NCBI GenBank assembly: GCA_000310025.1
Contig: FN649738.1
Coordinates: 1,717,361-1,781,360 of the forward strand
DNA from: Ectocarpus siliculosus
Taxonomy: Eukaryota; Sar; Phaeophyceae; Ectocarpales; Ectocarpaceae
DNA length: 64,000 nt
Reading direction: 5' to 3'
A model generated the notes under the pieces. The model was not told where the DNA came from. It worked only from the letters and a program-made list of their open reading frames with translations, and made no database searches. The position numbers and the translations under genes were made by a program. Positions 12,601 to 24,578 of the stretch are shown here, piece after piece (position 1 is the stretch's first letter; each line of letters opens with the position of its first letter).

Positions 12601-13459
12601 TGCCGTGTTTATGCGGTAAGAGATGGCCTCGCTCGAATAGCATCAGCAACGATTTTATTTCCGCGACTAGACAGACGTTCATGTTCATGGGGCACTGGGG
12701 CCGAAGCTTGTCTCTTTTCTTGCGGGTGGAAAGGGTTAAAGTCTTTGCAATCTTGTGACGGACTCGTGCAGCACGCGCTGCGATCGTTAAGTGTGTCGTC
12801 GAGTAACACTACGCAACCTACATCATGGCGAATTCTCCAAAGCTGACGTGGAACTTGCTTGCTAAACACCAAAACTTAGACTTTGATATTCGTAGGGCGG
12901 GTGGGCGTGATTCTAGCAATTGTACAAGTACTCGGTTGTTGTCTTGCTGTATAACATCATGCGTGTTGTCCATCCCAAGGGGTCGTGTCCATATATGTGT
13001 ATGCGTAGCACGTTCCATTTTTCCCGTGATTGTCCCCACATGGGGGGCAGCTTTCTCTTCTCTGAAGTAGGCACCACGTGCATCAACACAAGAATTTACA
13101 ACGTGTTTTCTCGTTGATGGCGTAGACGACCAGAGCTGTGAACGGTGGAGACTTCAGCTTTCACCACAACATTTTTTGGACCTGGCGCTCGGCACCTTGC
13201 TCGAAGTTTGTCCACAATATGACGCCCTTGACGAAGGAAAATCGGCCGTGCAACACGACTGCGGTAGTTGTTGGCCCAACCACACTGTCGCCTTGCCTTG
13301 AGCTGCTGATGAGCTGATTTCGTGTCATTTTCTCTGTCGTCTTGTTTTTTCGGATTCTCAGGCGAGATGGTGCAGGAGAAGCTCACCGGCCAGACCGCAA
13401 TCGAACAGCTCACGTCGGGACACCTCAGCCCGTTCGGCGACGGCCAGGGCGCCTTTTAA
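9633..13459 (+). CDS. Fucoxanthin-chlorophyll a/c-binding protein (FCP, Lhcf-like)
   Basis: Five exons: 9633-9744, 10532-10721, 11676-11802, 12158-12281 and 13362-13459. All have GT-AG borders and matching phases (1, 2, 0, 1), giving 216 residues, the usual FCP length. The presequence ends in TTTA-FVAPS, the heterokont plastid cleavage motif. Helix 1 has VELKHGRVAML (E78, H81, R83) preceded by FDPLGYG. Helix 2 has ELPLAAWVQILGAIAVVEL. Helix 3 has LKELKNGRLAMLAIMG (E172, N175, R177), where N replaces His as is normal for FCPs, followed by VQEKLTG. The protein is a peripheral antenna of the thylakoid binding fucoxanthin and chlorophylls a and c. Its first exon is 112 nt with a phase-1 end, exactly as in the divergent neighbour. 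The introns (about 0.4-1.1 kb) show no further genes. Confidence 0.95.
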
Positions 13460-15988
13460 ATTTTCTGCCGGGACAACGTTTCTATCGTAGCGGCGGCGTG
13501 ATGTCTTGTTTCGCGTGATGAAAGCCAATTTAGCCGGCGTTTTTGTCCAGCCGTTCCTAGGGGGAAGACGAGGCGTTTAGTTGAACCGTTCGCCTGACTG
13601 ACCAAAAAGTCGAAAAGCGAATTGCACTTTACACGCATGCACGCGAGGGTTTACGGGCGAGAAATCAGTGTCTGGTCGCTGGCGCTTTGTCACAGCGAGG
13701 GGGTGTTAGCGCGGGCTACTTGTACGCTCTCGCTTAAGGGCGTGGTGGTCACATGTGTGACAGACACAGCCAATACCGCGTAATCGTTCTAGAACGATGG
13801 CCTCTCTTCCTGATTTTTCTTTCTTTTTTTGTCTTGTGTTGGGGGAAAGGTGCGGGCAAGCGGGTTAGATAGATTTGTCCCGAGTCTGCAGTTGACATGA
13901 ATAATTTTGTTCGTCGCGTCTGCTGTCTTGTTAAGGCGGTCGAGGAGTGGTGCTCACCCTCGCTGCTAAATATCACACGCCTGTGGTAACCGCTTGTTGG
14001 TGTCGAATGTTGCAAAGGTTGAAGGGTCACCCCCCCCAGCAAATCCCTCTTAGTCTTGCAGGCCAAGTCAAAGTATTGTGTCTTACCATTGATTTCAAGC
14101 CAACCTCCATCCCGCGTGATTCGAACGCGTACGCGTGTCCTTGATCGGGGAACAGGTGTCTCTCATGTGTCTCATCCTCCTTGTGACAGCCCGTCCGCCC
14201 GGCTTGGCTCTCCTTGGTGTTCCTTGATTTAGAGGCCGCAGAGGATGCCTCATCTTCAATGACATGATGTTGTCTCCTGTAGTTCAGGGGATAACTCGTG
14301 CTGGCTGAGAGTGGTCTGTTTCCTGTTTTCCTAGTTGTGAAACCACCGTGTACGTGCGGCAAACGAAACACTTGAATGTTATTTGCGTCCCTGGAAAACA
14401 CGTCTCCCGACTCGCAAGAGCACCAGTGGTGGTTGCCGTGTCGCACGGCGGCAATAGTGTGGCCCCCTCCCCCCCCCCTCACAGCACTGAATTTATAGTT
14501 CTGGTTTCGCCCTCACAGCCTGTCGTGGTTGTGTACTCTCGTGAAAACACACAACTACTCGACTAGCACAGCAGTACGGTACGGGTTTGCATGCGACAGT
14601 GAACTGTTCGTATAGTAGCCTAACCACTCTTACTCTCTTTACCTACGGGAACTATCGTCTGGCGTGTATGCAGTGCGTTCTACGTTGGGAGAGGTTACAT
14701 ACGATATCACGCGCAGACGTCTTGGTTGCGTGGTTGGGCAACAACAAAATAAATACACGTTCGGCATGTAGCAATTTGTGTCGGATGTCTCGGCGACAAC
14801 GACCGCATGCGCATGTTTCACATGACGGAGAGAACACGGGTGCCTCTTGTGCGGAGGATGTAGCTGATGATGTAGATAGAGGTGACGGGAAGACCTGAAA
14901 ACATTGGAAAACACTTCGAACACAACACATGAGCTGCGAAACGGGGGTCATATACGCAAGAAATGAGAGTAGGCGTTACGTCCAACCCTGCAGCGAATAG
15001 CGATTGGTCAAACTCGGCCGGAGACCTGCCCCCGTTGTCCTCTGTTGTTCACCGTCCCCGCACAGGACCAGTGTCCCTTACTGCCAACATCTCGCTCACA
15101 CTGACCACTATTTTGTGTGGAGCCAGTGGCGCAGTCGGCAGCGCGTCTATCTACACGGGGTGCCCGAGTCGCTCAGGACCACAGGTCTGCTGTATGTAGC
15201 GTCGCGTGCAGTACATGCTATGCATTTTCCACCCCAAGCCTGCAAACAACGTACAGGCCTTTAGCGTAGACTACTGTAAGAAGTAGTCTATCAGACCTAT
15301 ATTGTAGTCGAAGAGCGTCGGGAGTGGAGAGGGGAAGAATGGTGTCCTTTTCGAGTTCTCCAGAGGCTTCCAGCTAGGGCATTCTGCCTGCAAATATCCC
15401 GCATGTGTCAAGCGCTGCACCGTTATGCCCCAGCACAGATACTCCTCTTTTGAAACACGGAGCGTTGGCGCCCTACTACATGTACTGCTGTACCAACATA
15501 CGTGGCCTTCAAAAGGTTGACACGGTTCTGCAGAACACAAGTCATTTTAACCCAACCCCACCCGGTCTTCGCTGCTGTTTTGGCGTGTATTTGCTCTACC
15601 CCCTCACAACCCAAAAAAGTGCTTCTCGAGCAAAATCTATGGTGTGTTGCCGCTGCGCGATGTCTTGACGACTTTTCCGACGTGATAGGGCCTCTACCGC
15701 TACCGCAAGCTTACCAAAACGTCCGAACACGTGCTCGCCTTCTTTCCTGAGTTATGTATACCCCGCGTGCCAGACATTTATGTGGGCCGGTGGGAGCATC
15801 CGAGCGTTGAAGCTGTGGACGGAAACCCCCCACCTCGTTTGTGCCGCTCCCTAGCAAATCTCCACGGATCTTTTCCCCTGCTGTCTTTCTCCTACCCCCC
15901 CCCTCCTCCGTTGCTTTGCACTTCGTATTGGCGTTCTTCCACGTGCGAAACAGGAGGAAGATCCACAGGCATTGCTAGGCCCGATATC
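13460..15988. other. Gene-free interval between FCP and the unknown gene
   Basis: The interval includes the FCP 3' UTR and the promoter of the next gene. The longest frames (about 80-150 codons) lack motifs, and I found no chain of splice sites joining them. A C/T-rich tract just before 15901 may be part of the downstream 5' leader. Confidence 0.45.
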
Positions 15989-17601
15989 ATGGCGGACTCT
16001 ACGCTGGGCGTCCGCGTTGCTCTGATCGGCCGCAATTCTACTTGCAAGTCTCTCTTCTTGAAAGCGGCGTCCTCTTCCGATAAGCCTCTGCCGGATACGG
16101 CGTCAGATGCGGAAGTATGGTGGACCTCATCACTCGCGCCTAGAGAAGCCGATCTCGCCCATGCCCCCGAACACGGTTTTGCACCGAGTGGCGAACGTCT
16201 CCTCCCGGCACAGCTGAACCACGCATCGGCGGCTAGCGTGCTCGGCGAGGAAAGCAAGCAAAGCGATTGTGACTGCTGTGAGCAAGCTGTTGCTGACGCA
16301 GCTGGGCCGGGTGCCGGCGAGGCGACACCGGCGGTGCTGATGGTTGTTGGTGCCGACATGGCGTTTCACAAGGGTTACCCACGACCGAACCGCGGAGGGG
16401 TGACCCCCGTCAAGGCTGCGGTGTCTCGCGTTCGGGAGCGCCTCGGAGGTGGCCAGGTACCCTTGGCGGTGGCCGTGAGCTTCGATGTTGAGTGGGACGG
16501 TGGTCCGTCACAATCGAGGGCAATGAAGGCCTTTCTTGAGTCGGTAAAGGACGAGATGGCCCTCGAAGGCGTGCCGATTGTCGCAGTAAGCCCCCGAACA
16601 GAGCTTTGGCTGCGCGAACAGGAGAGCGAGGGTGGCAGGGTATCTTATCGGCGCGGAGATTCTCAATTTCGGGTGGGTTTATGCATCGTGAATCGGCCTA
16701 TGCTTTCTTGTCGTATCTCTCTGTTTCTCTCTCGTGTCCTTGGGAGGCAGACTTGCGCTTTAGTTTCCTCTCGCTGTGTGATCTCCGTATTCAGGAGGTG
16801 CCACATTTTATTTCAGTATGGAAGAAGCACATGCTGAACATTCTTTTTCAGGGTTGCGAATGCGCCTCAGCTCTTTCATTCACGGTACTGCTGTTGTTCT
16901 CGCCGTTCAGGGCCCCTAGGCAGCGTCACAACATGGGGCACGAAGATGTTGTTCTTTCGCCCCGACTGAATACGTAACCGAAGCCCCACAACCGCAGGAA
17001 TGACGCTCAAGCAAATCGATGACCGAACGAAGTGATTTATTCGAACGTTACCTCTCCGGTGCAGATACACCCTGCCTTTGAATCACTCATGGACAAGAAG
17101 GAGATCAAAAACGCCCGCGCAGCATTCGAAGTTTGCGGAGGAACCGGAATGTTGGCAGCAGTGTCAACGGCAATAGGCCTCGACCCTCCGACGCTAGTGT
17201 TTCCTGTAGGAGACTTCCTCACGCTGCAGAGCTCAGGGTGGTGCGGAGACGGCGCTCCGGTTGCAACGCTACGCACCTGCCGCTTGATGAGAAAGAACTC
17301 AAGCGCCCGAGATTTGTTCGCGGTGGAAAAAAGGGAAGGAATTCTAGCGGGGGAGTTGGTTGGAGCGGAAGCCTCCTTGGTCACTACGAACTCATCAGGA
17401 CGAGGGGAGCCGTTGCCGCTCGATCTCGACGCGCCGATCGGCAACGGCGGATGGCTCGTGCGGCTCGTTGGAAGCCGAAAGGCGGCGAAAATGTGGAACG
17501 CCGCTCCAGCTGCGGCCACTGGCGGGAAAGGCGGCAAGCCTCTGGCTAGTGTCCAGTTTGGTGATCTTAGAAGTAAGGATCGGCGACGTGGAAAGTCCTG
17601 A
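15989..17601 (+). CDS. Unknown protein with a degenerate P-loop-like N-terminus
   Basis: I do not recognise this gene. Exon 1 (15989-16672) starts at an ATG and ends in CGG/GTGGGT. Exon 2 (17065-17601) follows acceptor GGTGCAG. The join is in phase 0 and gives 406 residues. Residues 8-23 (VRVALIGRNSTCKSLF) resemble a Walker A strand-loop, with Cys where the invariant Gly should be. Later come hydrophobic strands VLMVVGAD (117-124), VPLAVAVSFD (157-166) and VPIVAVSPRTE (195-205). Their order recalls a Ras-like GTPase fold (strand, loop, NKxD-like position, SAK-like position) with the nucleotide motifs lost, as in pseudo-GTPases. That is inference. The C-terminal half is Gly/Ala/Lys-rich. A good donor (GTAAGG at 17573) near the end suggests another 3' exon might exist, so the C-terminus is uncertain. 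Confidence 0.55.
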
Positions 17602-20529
17602 CGTGAAAAAAGCGGCGAGTAGCACCAGTCTTTACTGGCCGGTTATGGTGTGATTGAAGCGTTTCGGGCTTGTTCAGATGTGGGGAGAGGTTCCTTTTGA
17701 TCTCATATTTCGTGTTCACGTTTTTGTTCAGCCCAGCGATGGGTGAAGTTTGTGTTGTGCAACTAAAGACAGCAGTAGTAGGATTTCTCGAGTAAAAATC
17801 GTCCAGGACGAACCACACATGATGAATGGGTGTGAAGGTTGAGGATGTCTCGCGGCCTCTGATGATCACGTTTGAGGTTATCCCACTAGCCGTCAAGCTG
17901 CCATCACGCAAGGTAGATGGACGCCATTGGATGAGCCTCGGTGCCCCCTGCCAGGTGCTAGCAAAGCCCGGCCCCCGAGTCGGCCGAATAGTATACGAAA
18001 ACTAGTCTAATGCCTCCTGAAGCGAAACATGCCTAATTAACATCCGGGATAAAACGAAGGTTACTCATCTTCGATCCTTCGCTGATACCCAAAGAGGAAG
18101 GGCGTTGACAAGAAAACACCCCAGAACAAGGGGGGAAGGAGCATTTTGTTCAGGCGCCTTGCTCTTCCCCGGCCCCTCGCCTCCAATTGTGTCTATGGAA
18201 GAGGATATCTATACCTGAGGTACATGATGTGCGAAACGCCCCCGGCTCCACAGTAAGGTCTCTTGAGCGATTCTGCACTGCCCCGTGCAAAAGAGTGTAT
18301 GGAAAATACGTGTGTTAAGCAATGCCACATGCTCGTCGTGTTGTCATTTGCCGACGTCTCCATCATTGCCTCAAACATCCGTATCACCTCGTGTACGTCT
18401 ACAATCTATATGCTGTCTCGGAACGAACCGTAGACACGGTGAGGCCTCTCCCCAAAACAACTCTAACCGCCGTTGTCTCTCTCTTACCGCCGCCCCCCGC
18501 ACAAACCTTTCACCTCCTGCTGCGCGTATTAGCCAGTCCTCGTTCATCCTTGTTTCAGTCTGTTCCACCTCACGATGGTGGTGTGTCTTGCAAAAGTCAC
18601 CTACAAGCTAGAGGTTTCTTGCATTCCAAGGGAATTGCATCACTTGTCCACGTCGGAATCATCCAAAGACGCTGGCGCGTAGCACAAAACCGAAACCTGA
18701 CCCAGCCATTCTCGCCCAGCCATTTACAGCTGCACAAGACATGGTTCCATCAACAAAGGTTCATCGCGGCGTGGTCGTGCTATGGCGTGGCCTTCATTCG
18801 GGTTGTTCATGACACTGGTCACCTTGTTCGCCAATAAATGTCATGGACAGCCTCGTTGCGTTGGAAGGAAGAACAGGGAATAAATACTACGAGAGCTCCG
18901 GTCAACGCGACCATGAGATGCAAACGCAGAACATGCGCTACCAGAAATTGGTCACCCCTGTACTGACGCAGAACCACATGTACGATATGAGAGAGGAGAG
19001 GTTGCCCGTAACAGCTTGGGAGGCGCAGTTGGAAACAAGAAGAGGGGTAGACAACCGACAGAGTGGGTTAAGGTTGTAGATGACGTATCGAAGGTGTTCG
19101 AATTTGACGAAGTTGATACATCGGAAACGGTTAAGTCTAGAGTGGTTCAAGAACAAGATATCTTGTTTGGAGGCGGGCAGCTTGTTGTCAGAACCGCAGA
19201 AGAAAGGTTGACTCAGGACCTTGGTATATGAACGAGTGCGCCTGGCATGCTAGCTCATGCACATCGGGAGGGGGACCGCCCCTCTACCAACACATACCGC
19301 CAATAATACACGAAACCCCCTAGATCTCCGAAGATAAGTATTGAGTGCTGAGTACTCCCAAACAGCCCCCCTCTCGGTACTCGATATGATCTAAGAAACT
19401 GTTCAAATATCACCAGCTAAAACGGCGAGAAAGTCAACGCCAACAACAGGCATTCATCGTGCCATCCACTCAAACCTCACAATACCGTAGTTCTGTGACC
19501 TCCCCTGAACCTTACAATGCCAAACTCGTTTTCCTTCAGCATACAGTATCCTCAAGAAGGTATGTCAAAGATGAACCAAAATCCTTCTCCATAAGCGTAG
19601 AAATAAATGCAGTACAGTCAAGATGAGGTATAACCCCAATGTGTACGGAAAAATATCAAGGAAAACCTACGACTTACTGCGGATAACGATCATCAATTGT
19701 CCCCCTGCCGGGACATCCTTCCTCCAAAATGAAAGAGCAAATCAAGACCTTCAAGGCAATATACTTGAGGTACAAGAAGAAGCCAAAATCCAAACAGCAA
19801 ATATCAACCCATGTATCGCCAACACACTGCTTGTTGTACTGCAGCGGGAATCATGGTAAGACATTCCCCCCAATGATTGTCGATAGCAATGCAACCAGCA
19901 GTGATTCTGCACAGCGTCCTAGAATGTTTTTCATGACGAATACTTCCAGCCCACAGATACATTGGTAGCTAACAGCCAAAAACAACGACCATAACGGACT
20001 GCCAGAAAACAGAAAATAAGACTAAGAAAAAATAGACGCAATACGCCCCCCCCCCCGCCTAAGACAAATGCCAAACAACAACAGCCGCCCCGCAACTAGA
20101 AAGCGAACATATAGCGTCCACCCCGCTCGAGAAAAGTGCAAAGTGTCCAGCTCGCAGGTAGAACGCGACTAGAATCACCTCCTCCCGAAAATACTCAGGC
20201 ACCGACTTCGCAGGAAAAACGCGATCCGGTTAATAATGCATCCCAAAAAACAAACCAAAGCCAAATACCCGATACAAGTCATATCAAAGCAGTAACCCCT
20301 GAGTGCCGACATGGCAGTCGTTGATCAACTCCACTCCTTGTCCGTCGATTTTGCTTTCGACCATACTCTACCTGCAATGGCATTTCGTCCGTACGTCACG
20401 TCCGCAGCAAGCCCGTCAAAATCTTCGCATCGCGCCTCGGTTCAGACCTCGAATCTTCCGTCACCATATCTCGGCCACATCTGATGCTTTTGCTGCGATA
20501 GAATAACAGAATCTAACCAAAGACACCAA

Positions 20530-20960
20530 GGATAAGGAGGGTCTAGATGTGTACGGAATGTTGAAAGAAGGAAACGGGTTCAGGTACCTTACATGGACCA
20601 ATGGATGCATGGGCAAAGCTGAAGGTCAATCTAGGACTGGGGACATTGGCCTTTGAGAACGTACACGAAGAGTCAGCAATGTAGACGATGACGACGACAA
20701 GTTCAAATGCGAATGCGACTCCGATTGCGAAGATCGGGTTCATGTAGTTGCGGAATGTCCGTTGTACAAGAAGGAGAGAGAAATGTACACGACTGAGCTG
20801 GTGAAAGTAGAAGGAAGGTACAGGGAGATGTTTGAGGCATGGAATAGCCAGGAGAGGACGGTGGCCGACTGGGGCATAGGAAGTGGTTTGAAAAGGAAGG
20901 AAGCGATATCGATAGGATAGATAGGCTAGGAAAACTTTTTGAGTCACCTTTGGCAAAGTA
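20530..20960 (+). mobile_element. Decayed non-LTR retrotransposon, C-terminal fragment
   Basis: The frame from about 20684 to 20920 reads KCECDSDCEDRVHVVAECPL, followed by YKKER. This CxC...C...H...C...Y pattern is the zinc-knuckle-like tail often seen after the reverse transcriptase of LINE-like elements. The preceding stretch (about 20570-20682) continues the protein in another frame and hits a stop, so there is at least one frameshift. No reverse transcriptase core or endonuclease is visible upstream. A frame at 19016-19231 containing KKRGRQPTEWVKVVDD might be a second scrap of such an element, but this is weak. Confidence 0.45.
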
Positions 20961-21476
20961 GGAAGGAATGATTGACGATCGGTGGTCGGTCCTGTGGGAA
21001 CAGTGCTGCGTCCTCTCGAGGATGCGTGGTCAATGGTCTAACCTCTAACCGCTAAGGCATGAAAAACATGAGCGCAACCCCCCCCCCCCCTCCTCCCTGT
21101 GCGGACAGATTATGGAGGGTTGAGTCTACACGCCGACATTGACACGATGCTACATTGGAGGTGTGCACATGCTACAGTTCTTTTGAATGAGCTTGTTGAC
21201 CAACACGACTAATAATATACTGCACCATGTGGGCTGTGTCTTGTCATACAATCCAGCGAGTGGCCGCCGTTTGAGGTCGTGCTGCATCCAAAGACGTCGA
21301 ACCCCCTTTTCATTGGTGTGTCTCGCGTACGTAGTGGGTCTACCGAGATGATGATCACTAGAGGGAACCACCACCTACCGGCGGCCGGGGGTTGCGGCAG
21401 CCAGCCAGGGTCGGATATTTCTCACGATATTCACACGCACCACATCGTACCCGCAGTCCAAAAGATCGCTGCTGTA

Positions 21477-21500
21477 TCACACTACACCATGTAGTGGTGT
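21477..21500. repeat. Short inverted repeat
   Basis: CACACTACA and TGTAGTGGTGTG face each other around a 3 nt centre, forming a hairpin of about 9-11 bp with one bulge. It lies in the repeat-rich island. It may be a transposon end; nothing else supports that. Confidence 0.4.
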
Positions 21501-22980
21501 GAGAAAACACTCACCCCTTTATTGTGGGAAGCTTGAACGACTCAGGCGGTGTGGTTCAGTGGTGGTGGGAAAGAGAAAGGAGAGAAAATTTTCGTCGATC
21601 TCTCACTTGTTGACGTTTCCGATCGCACGCAACACACTAACTCCCGACTTTTTCGATCGGGGCTAAAGGTGGAAAATTTACGGTACAGCACCACGAACAA
21701 CTGAGGTTTCCCCTAGGAAAATAACTCGACGAACGAGTGATACTGTTCAATGCAGCAGTACATACAGTAGGCGACCGCACTTCAGAACTTGGTAATAGTT
21801 CAGCCTCGAAAAATTCAAAATCTCATGCGTGGGAAGGGGGGGGGGGCACCTCCTGAAACATTTCTGGGGGGGCAGATGCGAGCTTGTACACGGCATAGTC
21901 TACCCCTCGTCCCGTGACACTGGGTTTGGCTCAGCCACGCTGTGTGCATGGTGTGTGGTGTGCATACACGGGAACCATGTCTTTGATGTCTGTATGCCTT
22001 GAGACGTTGCAGGAGTTCGGCCATCTGTCGAGGTTGAAACGAAGAGGTTTCTTTCTTGATCGACATTTCGAGGCCATGAAAGAACGTTATTGCTGGCGGA
22101 AACCGCCTCACGAAGGCACACTGGGAGGCCATCGAGTTGACGTGTGGCCTGCAATTCAAACTTGCGTCTTCTCGCAAGAAGAGGGGACCATATTGATGGG
22201 CCAAATCCGGGGTACCATAGGCAGCCTCGCGTTTTCATCTTATAGCAAGCTGCTGACGCACGAGGCGCGTCGTCTCGTGGGCTTTGTTTGAGGGAAGCAC
22301 CGTTAGGCAGGGAGGAGATCCTGTTACAGTAATACCATTCATTGCCGAAAGGGTGGAGGTTCCGCCAACAACAGCTGGAGTGTAAAACTACACGACGGGC
22401 GTGGAGCGGGGAGGACAATAACGCCAAACGTGACCCTCGCGGACATTTACATCTACATGTACGTGGTTCAATGTTGCGCATAATGCCGTGTCTGTATTTC
22501 TACATACCCCTTGGTGATCGCGGAAGCTGCGGTACTTCTGTATTAAGGGGTAGGTCCTGTTGGCCGACGCCTTCTGCTATTATATTGTCTCCTCTCAAGT
22601 GTCAGGTTGAATGCTCCCAGAAGAACAAGACTACTGCTGCTGTTGTGTCCTCATCTGCAAAACTGCTGTGAAGCTCTCGGCGTAGAAACAAGAAGGACCT
22701 CGTTTATCATAGGCGGATGCCTGCTCGAAATAAGAACTTTGAAAAGAGAAGGTACAACACACAGCAGCAGTAGGTGCTCCGTTTGAGGCAGCTACTATGC
22801 ATATAAACATCGAGCCGGCAGCTAGCGGGCGCCTACCGCTAGTTGTTGTAGCTTGCTTGTTGTTTTTGTGACGAGCACCAGCTGGTAGTCTATATATAAC
22901 GCTGCTGCTGTCAACTGAAAAATTGTGTGTGGTCTAGCCTAATCGTAGTAAACAGACTTGCTAAAAAAGCCGATGCAGTA

Positions 22981-23029
22981 TGGTAGGTTTTTCTCCCCGA
23001 GGTATGTATGGTAGGTTTTTCTCCCCGAG
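22981..23029. repeat. Exact 21 bp direct duplication
   Basis: A 21-base unit beginning TGGTAGG and ending CTCCCCGAG occurs at 22981-23001 and again, identically, at 23009-23029. Seven bases separate the two copies. Function unknown. Confidence 0.9.
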
Positions 23030-24578
23030 AGTTTCATTGCAAGGAGTCAACATCCCCCGTACACCAACGCACTACTACTGCTGTTGCTGTGTGTGGTGAA
23101 AACGGGTGAGTCTCTCAGTGAAAGGTGTAACCTAGACTATGATATGTAGTTTCGGGCGAGAGAAAGAAATGGAGAGAGAAAGGGCTAAACACATCATCTT
23201 CGATCAGCGCGTAGAAAGATCCTGTGTCAAGTAAAGGGTGGCATCCTTGTGTAGCAGCTACCTTCGAAGTATTGCAGCAGGACTTGCAGAAGTACCAAAA
23301 TAATTCAAGATGATCAGCGCGGAGAAAGAAGATTGGAACAGCGTGCTCTTCTGTGTCAACAACCACAAGGGTGGCATCTGGTTCTTGACCAATGTTCAAT
23401 GGACATCGAGCAAATACTGGGCACTGGGCACACAAAGGCCAAACATCTGTCTGTACATCCCAAGTAGAAATCTTTACGTCGGTTACACAGCAAGTTTCAC
23501 AAGTCCACGAAGAGAAAACAATCCGTCCAACTTCGAATGCGAAACCGTACCATATGGTAAAAATGAGACATGCAGTGTATTATCACCTTGAACCATCGCC
23601 CCTACAAGCTCCACTCTCCCTTTGAACACGCAATGATCTGCACACATTCTGCTTGCCTCTCGCACACAGCACACAAGGCCCGCGTTCTTTCTGTCTCTGC
23701 CCTCTGCCCTCTTGGTCGCTCCCCCTTCTCGTACCTCTCAACTTGAAGTTTGCATCATCTTGATCGGCTGAGACTCTCGTATCCAATCAGGGCATCTGCG
23801 CTTATCACACGTCAGAGGCTGTTGGGGCTGAACAGACCGCTCAGGAACGATCACCATCTGCCCCGATCGTTTTTTGCTGCCTCTCTCTCTTGGGCAGCAT
23901 TTTTCGTACTCATCCACAAACCACCCTCCACGATCAACATCCTACGACCAAAACAACACCCACGCACGGGTAGGGTCATACCTTCAGAGGCCTCCTCGAC
24001 CTGCCGCCACAAGGGCGAGAGAGGTAAGCTTGCGAGGGAAGCTCCTCTGCCTTGCGATGAATGGTTTCAGTGGTGTAGGGAAAAAAAGAGAGTCAGCACA
24101 GCAGATATTTTGCGCGTGTGCCATTGCCGAGAAGGCATGGGCGGCACGTTATTTGCTGTCGCATGTTGTTCGCCACCTCGTCAATTGCGCTTGAGACGGT
24201 GTCTTTGCCGCCCCGCACGGGAGCGCGAGGGTGGGTCTTGTTGGTGTTCTGTTTGATGTGCCCTTGCGTTCCATGGGCGCCGCGTGTTCCTTTACTTTGC
24301 TCTGTTTACACGTGTATGGAGCAAGCTGTTGTCATCGAACGCACACCACCGGTGACTCAAAAAATGGGCTTCGCGGCTGCCCCTCCCCCTCCCCCCCATG
24401 TCCACCGAAGCCGAGCATACAACTTGACCCCGCTTCGCCCTCCCCTCCCCTGGCTACCGCTCTGACTCCTCGCCGTCCTCGGGCGTGTCAGCCTGAACGC
24501 GAAAGACCACCCCAATCCATTCGAGAAACAACAGCAGGAAAGAGGAAATATACAGATCTAAGAGAGGCAGCGGCACAT

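Larger units (their letters stand above)
17602..24578. other. Repeat-rich, gene-poor island
   Basis: Nearly 7 kb carries no supported gene except a decayed retroelement. Frames of up to about 190 codons exist (for example 18322-18837 plus and 21900-22481 minus), but none shows a domain or an exon chain. The part at 19.2-20.5 kb is A-rich compared with its surroundings. C tracts interrupt it near 20045 and 21075. The final part (about 23.7-24.58 kb) should hold the promoter and 5' leader of the bZIP gene. A donor GTAAGC at 24024 and an acceptor GTGTCAG ending at 24491 suggest a 5' UTR intron there. Confidence 0.5.

Noticed and set aside
15121-15195. tRNA-like D-arm (GTGGCGCAGTCGGCAGCGC)
   Set aside because: No matching anticodon arm, T-arm (GGTTCGANTCC) or acceptor stem can be folded around it.
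15892-16369. Minus-strand frame of 155 codons
   Set aside because: It is antisense to the unknown gene's exon 1, which has a better ATG, codon pattern and splice donor.
20990-21080. A-box-like sequence on the minus strand (TTAGCGGTTAGAGG), suggesting a tRNA or SINE
   Set aside because: The B box is missing and no cloverleaf forms. At most it is a decayed tRNA-derived repeat.
23310-23591. Plus-strand frame of 93 codons in the repeat island
   Set aside because: No ATG-exon chain, motif or conservation can be argued. Nearby degenerate duplications suggest repeat DNA.
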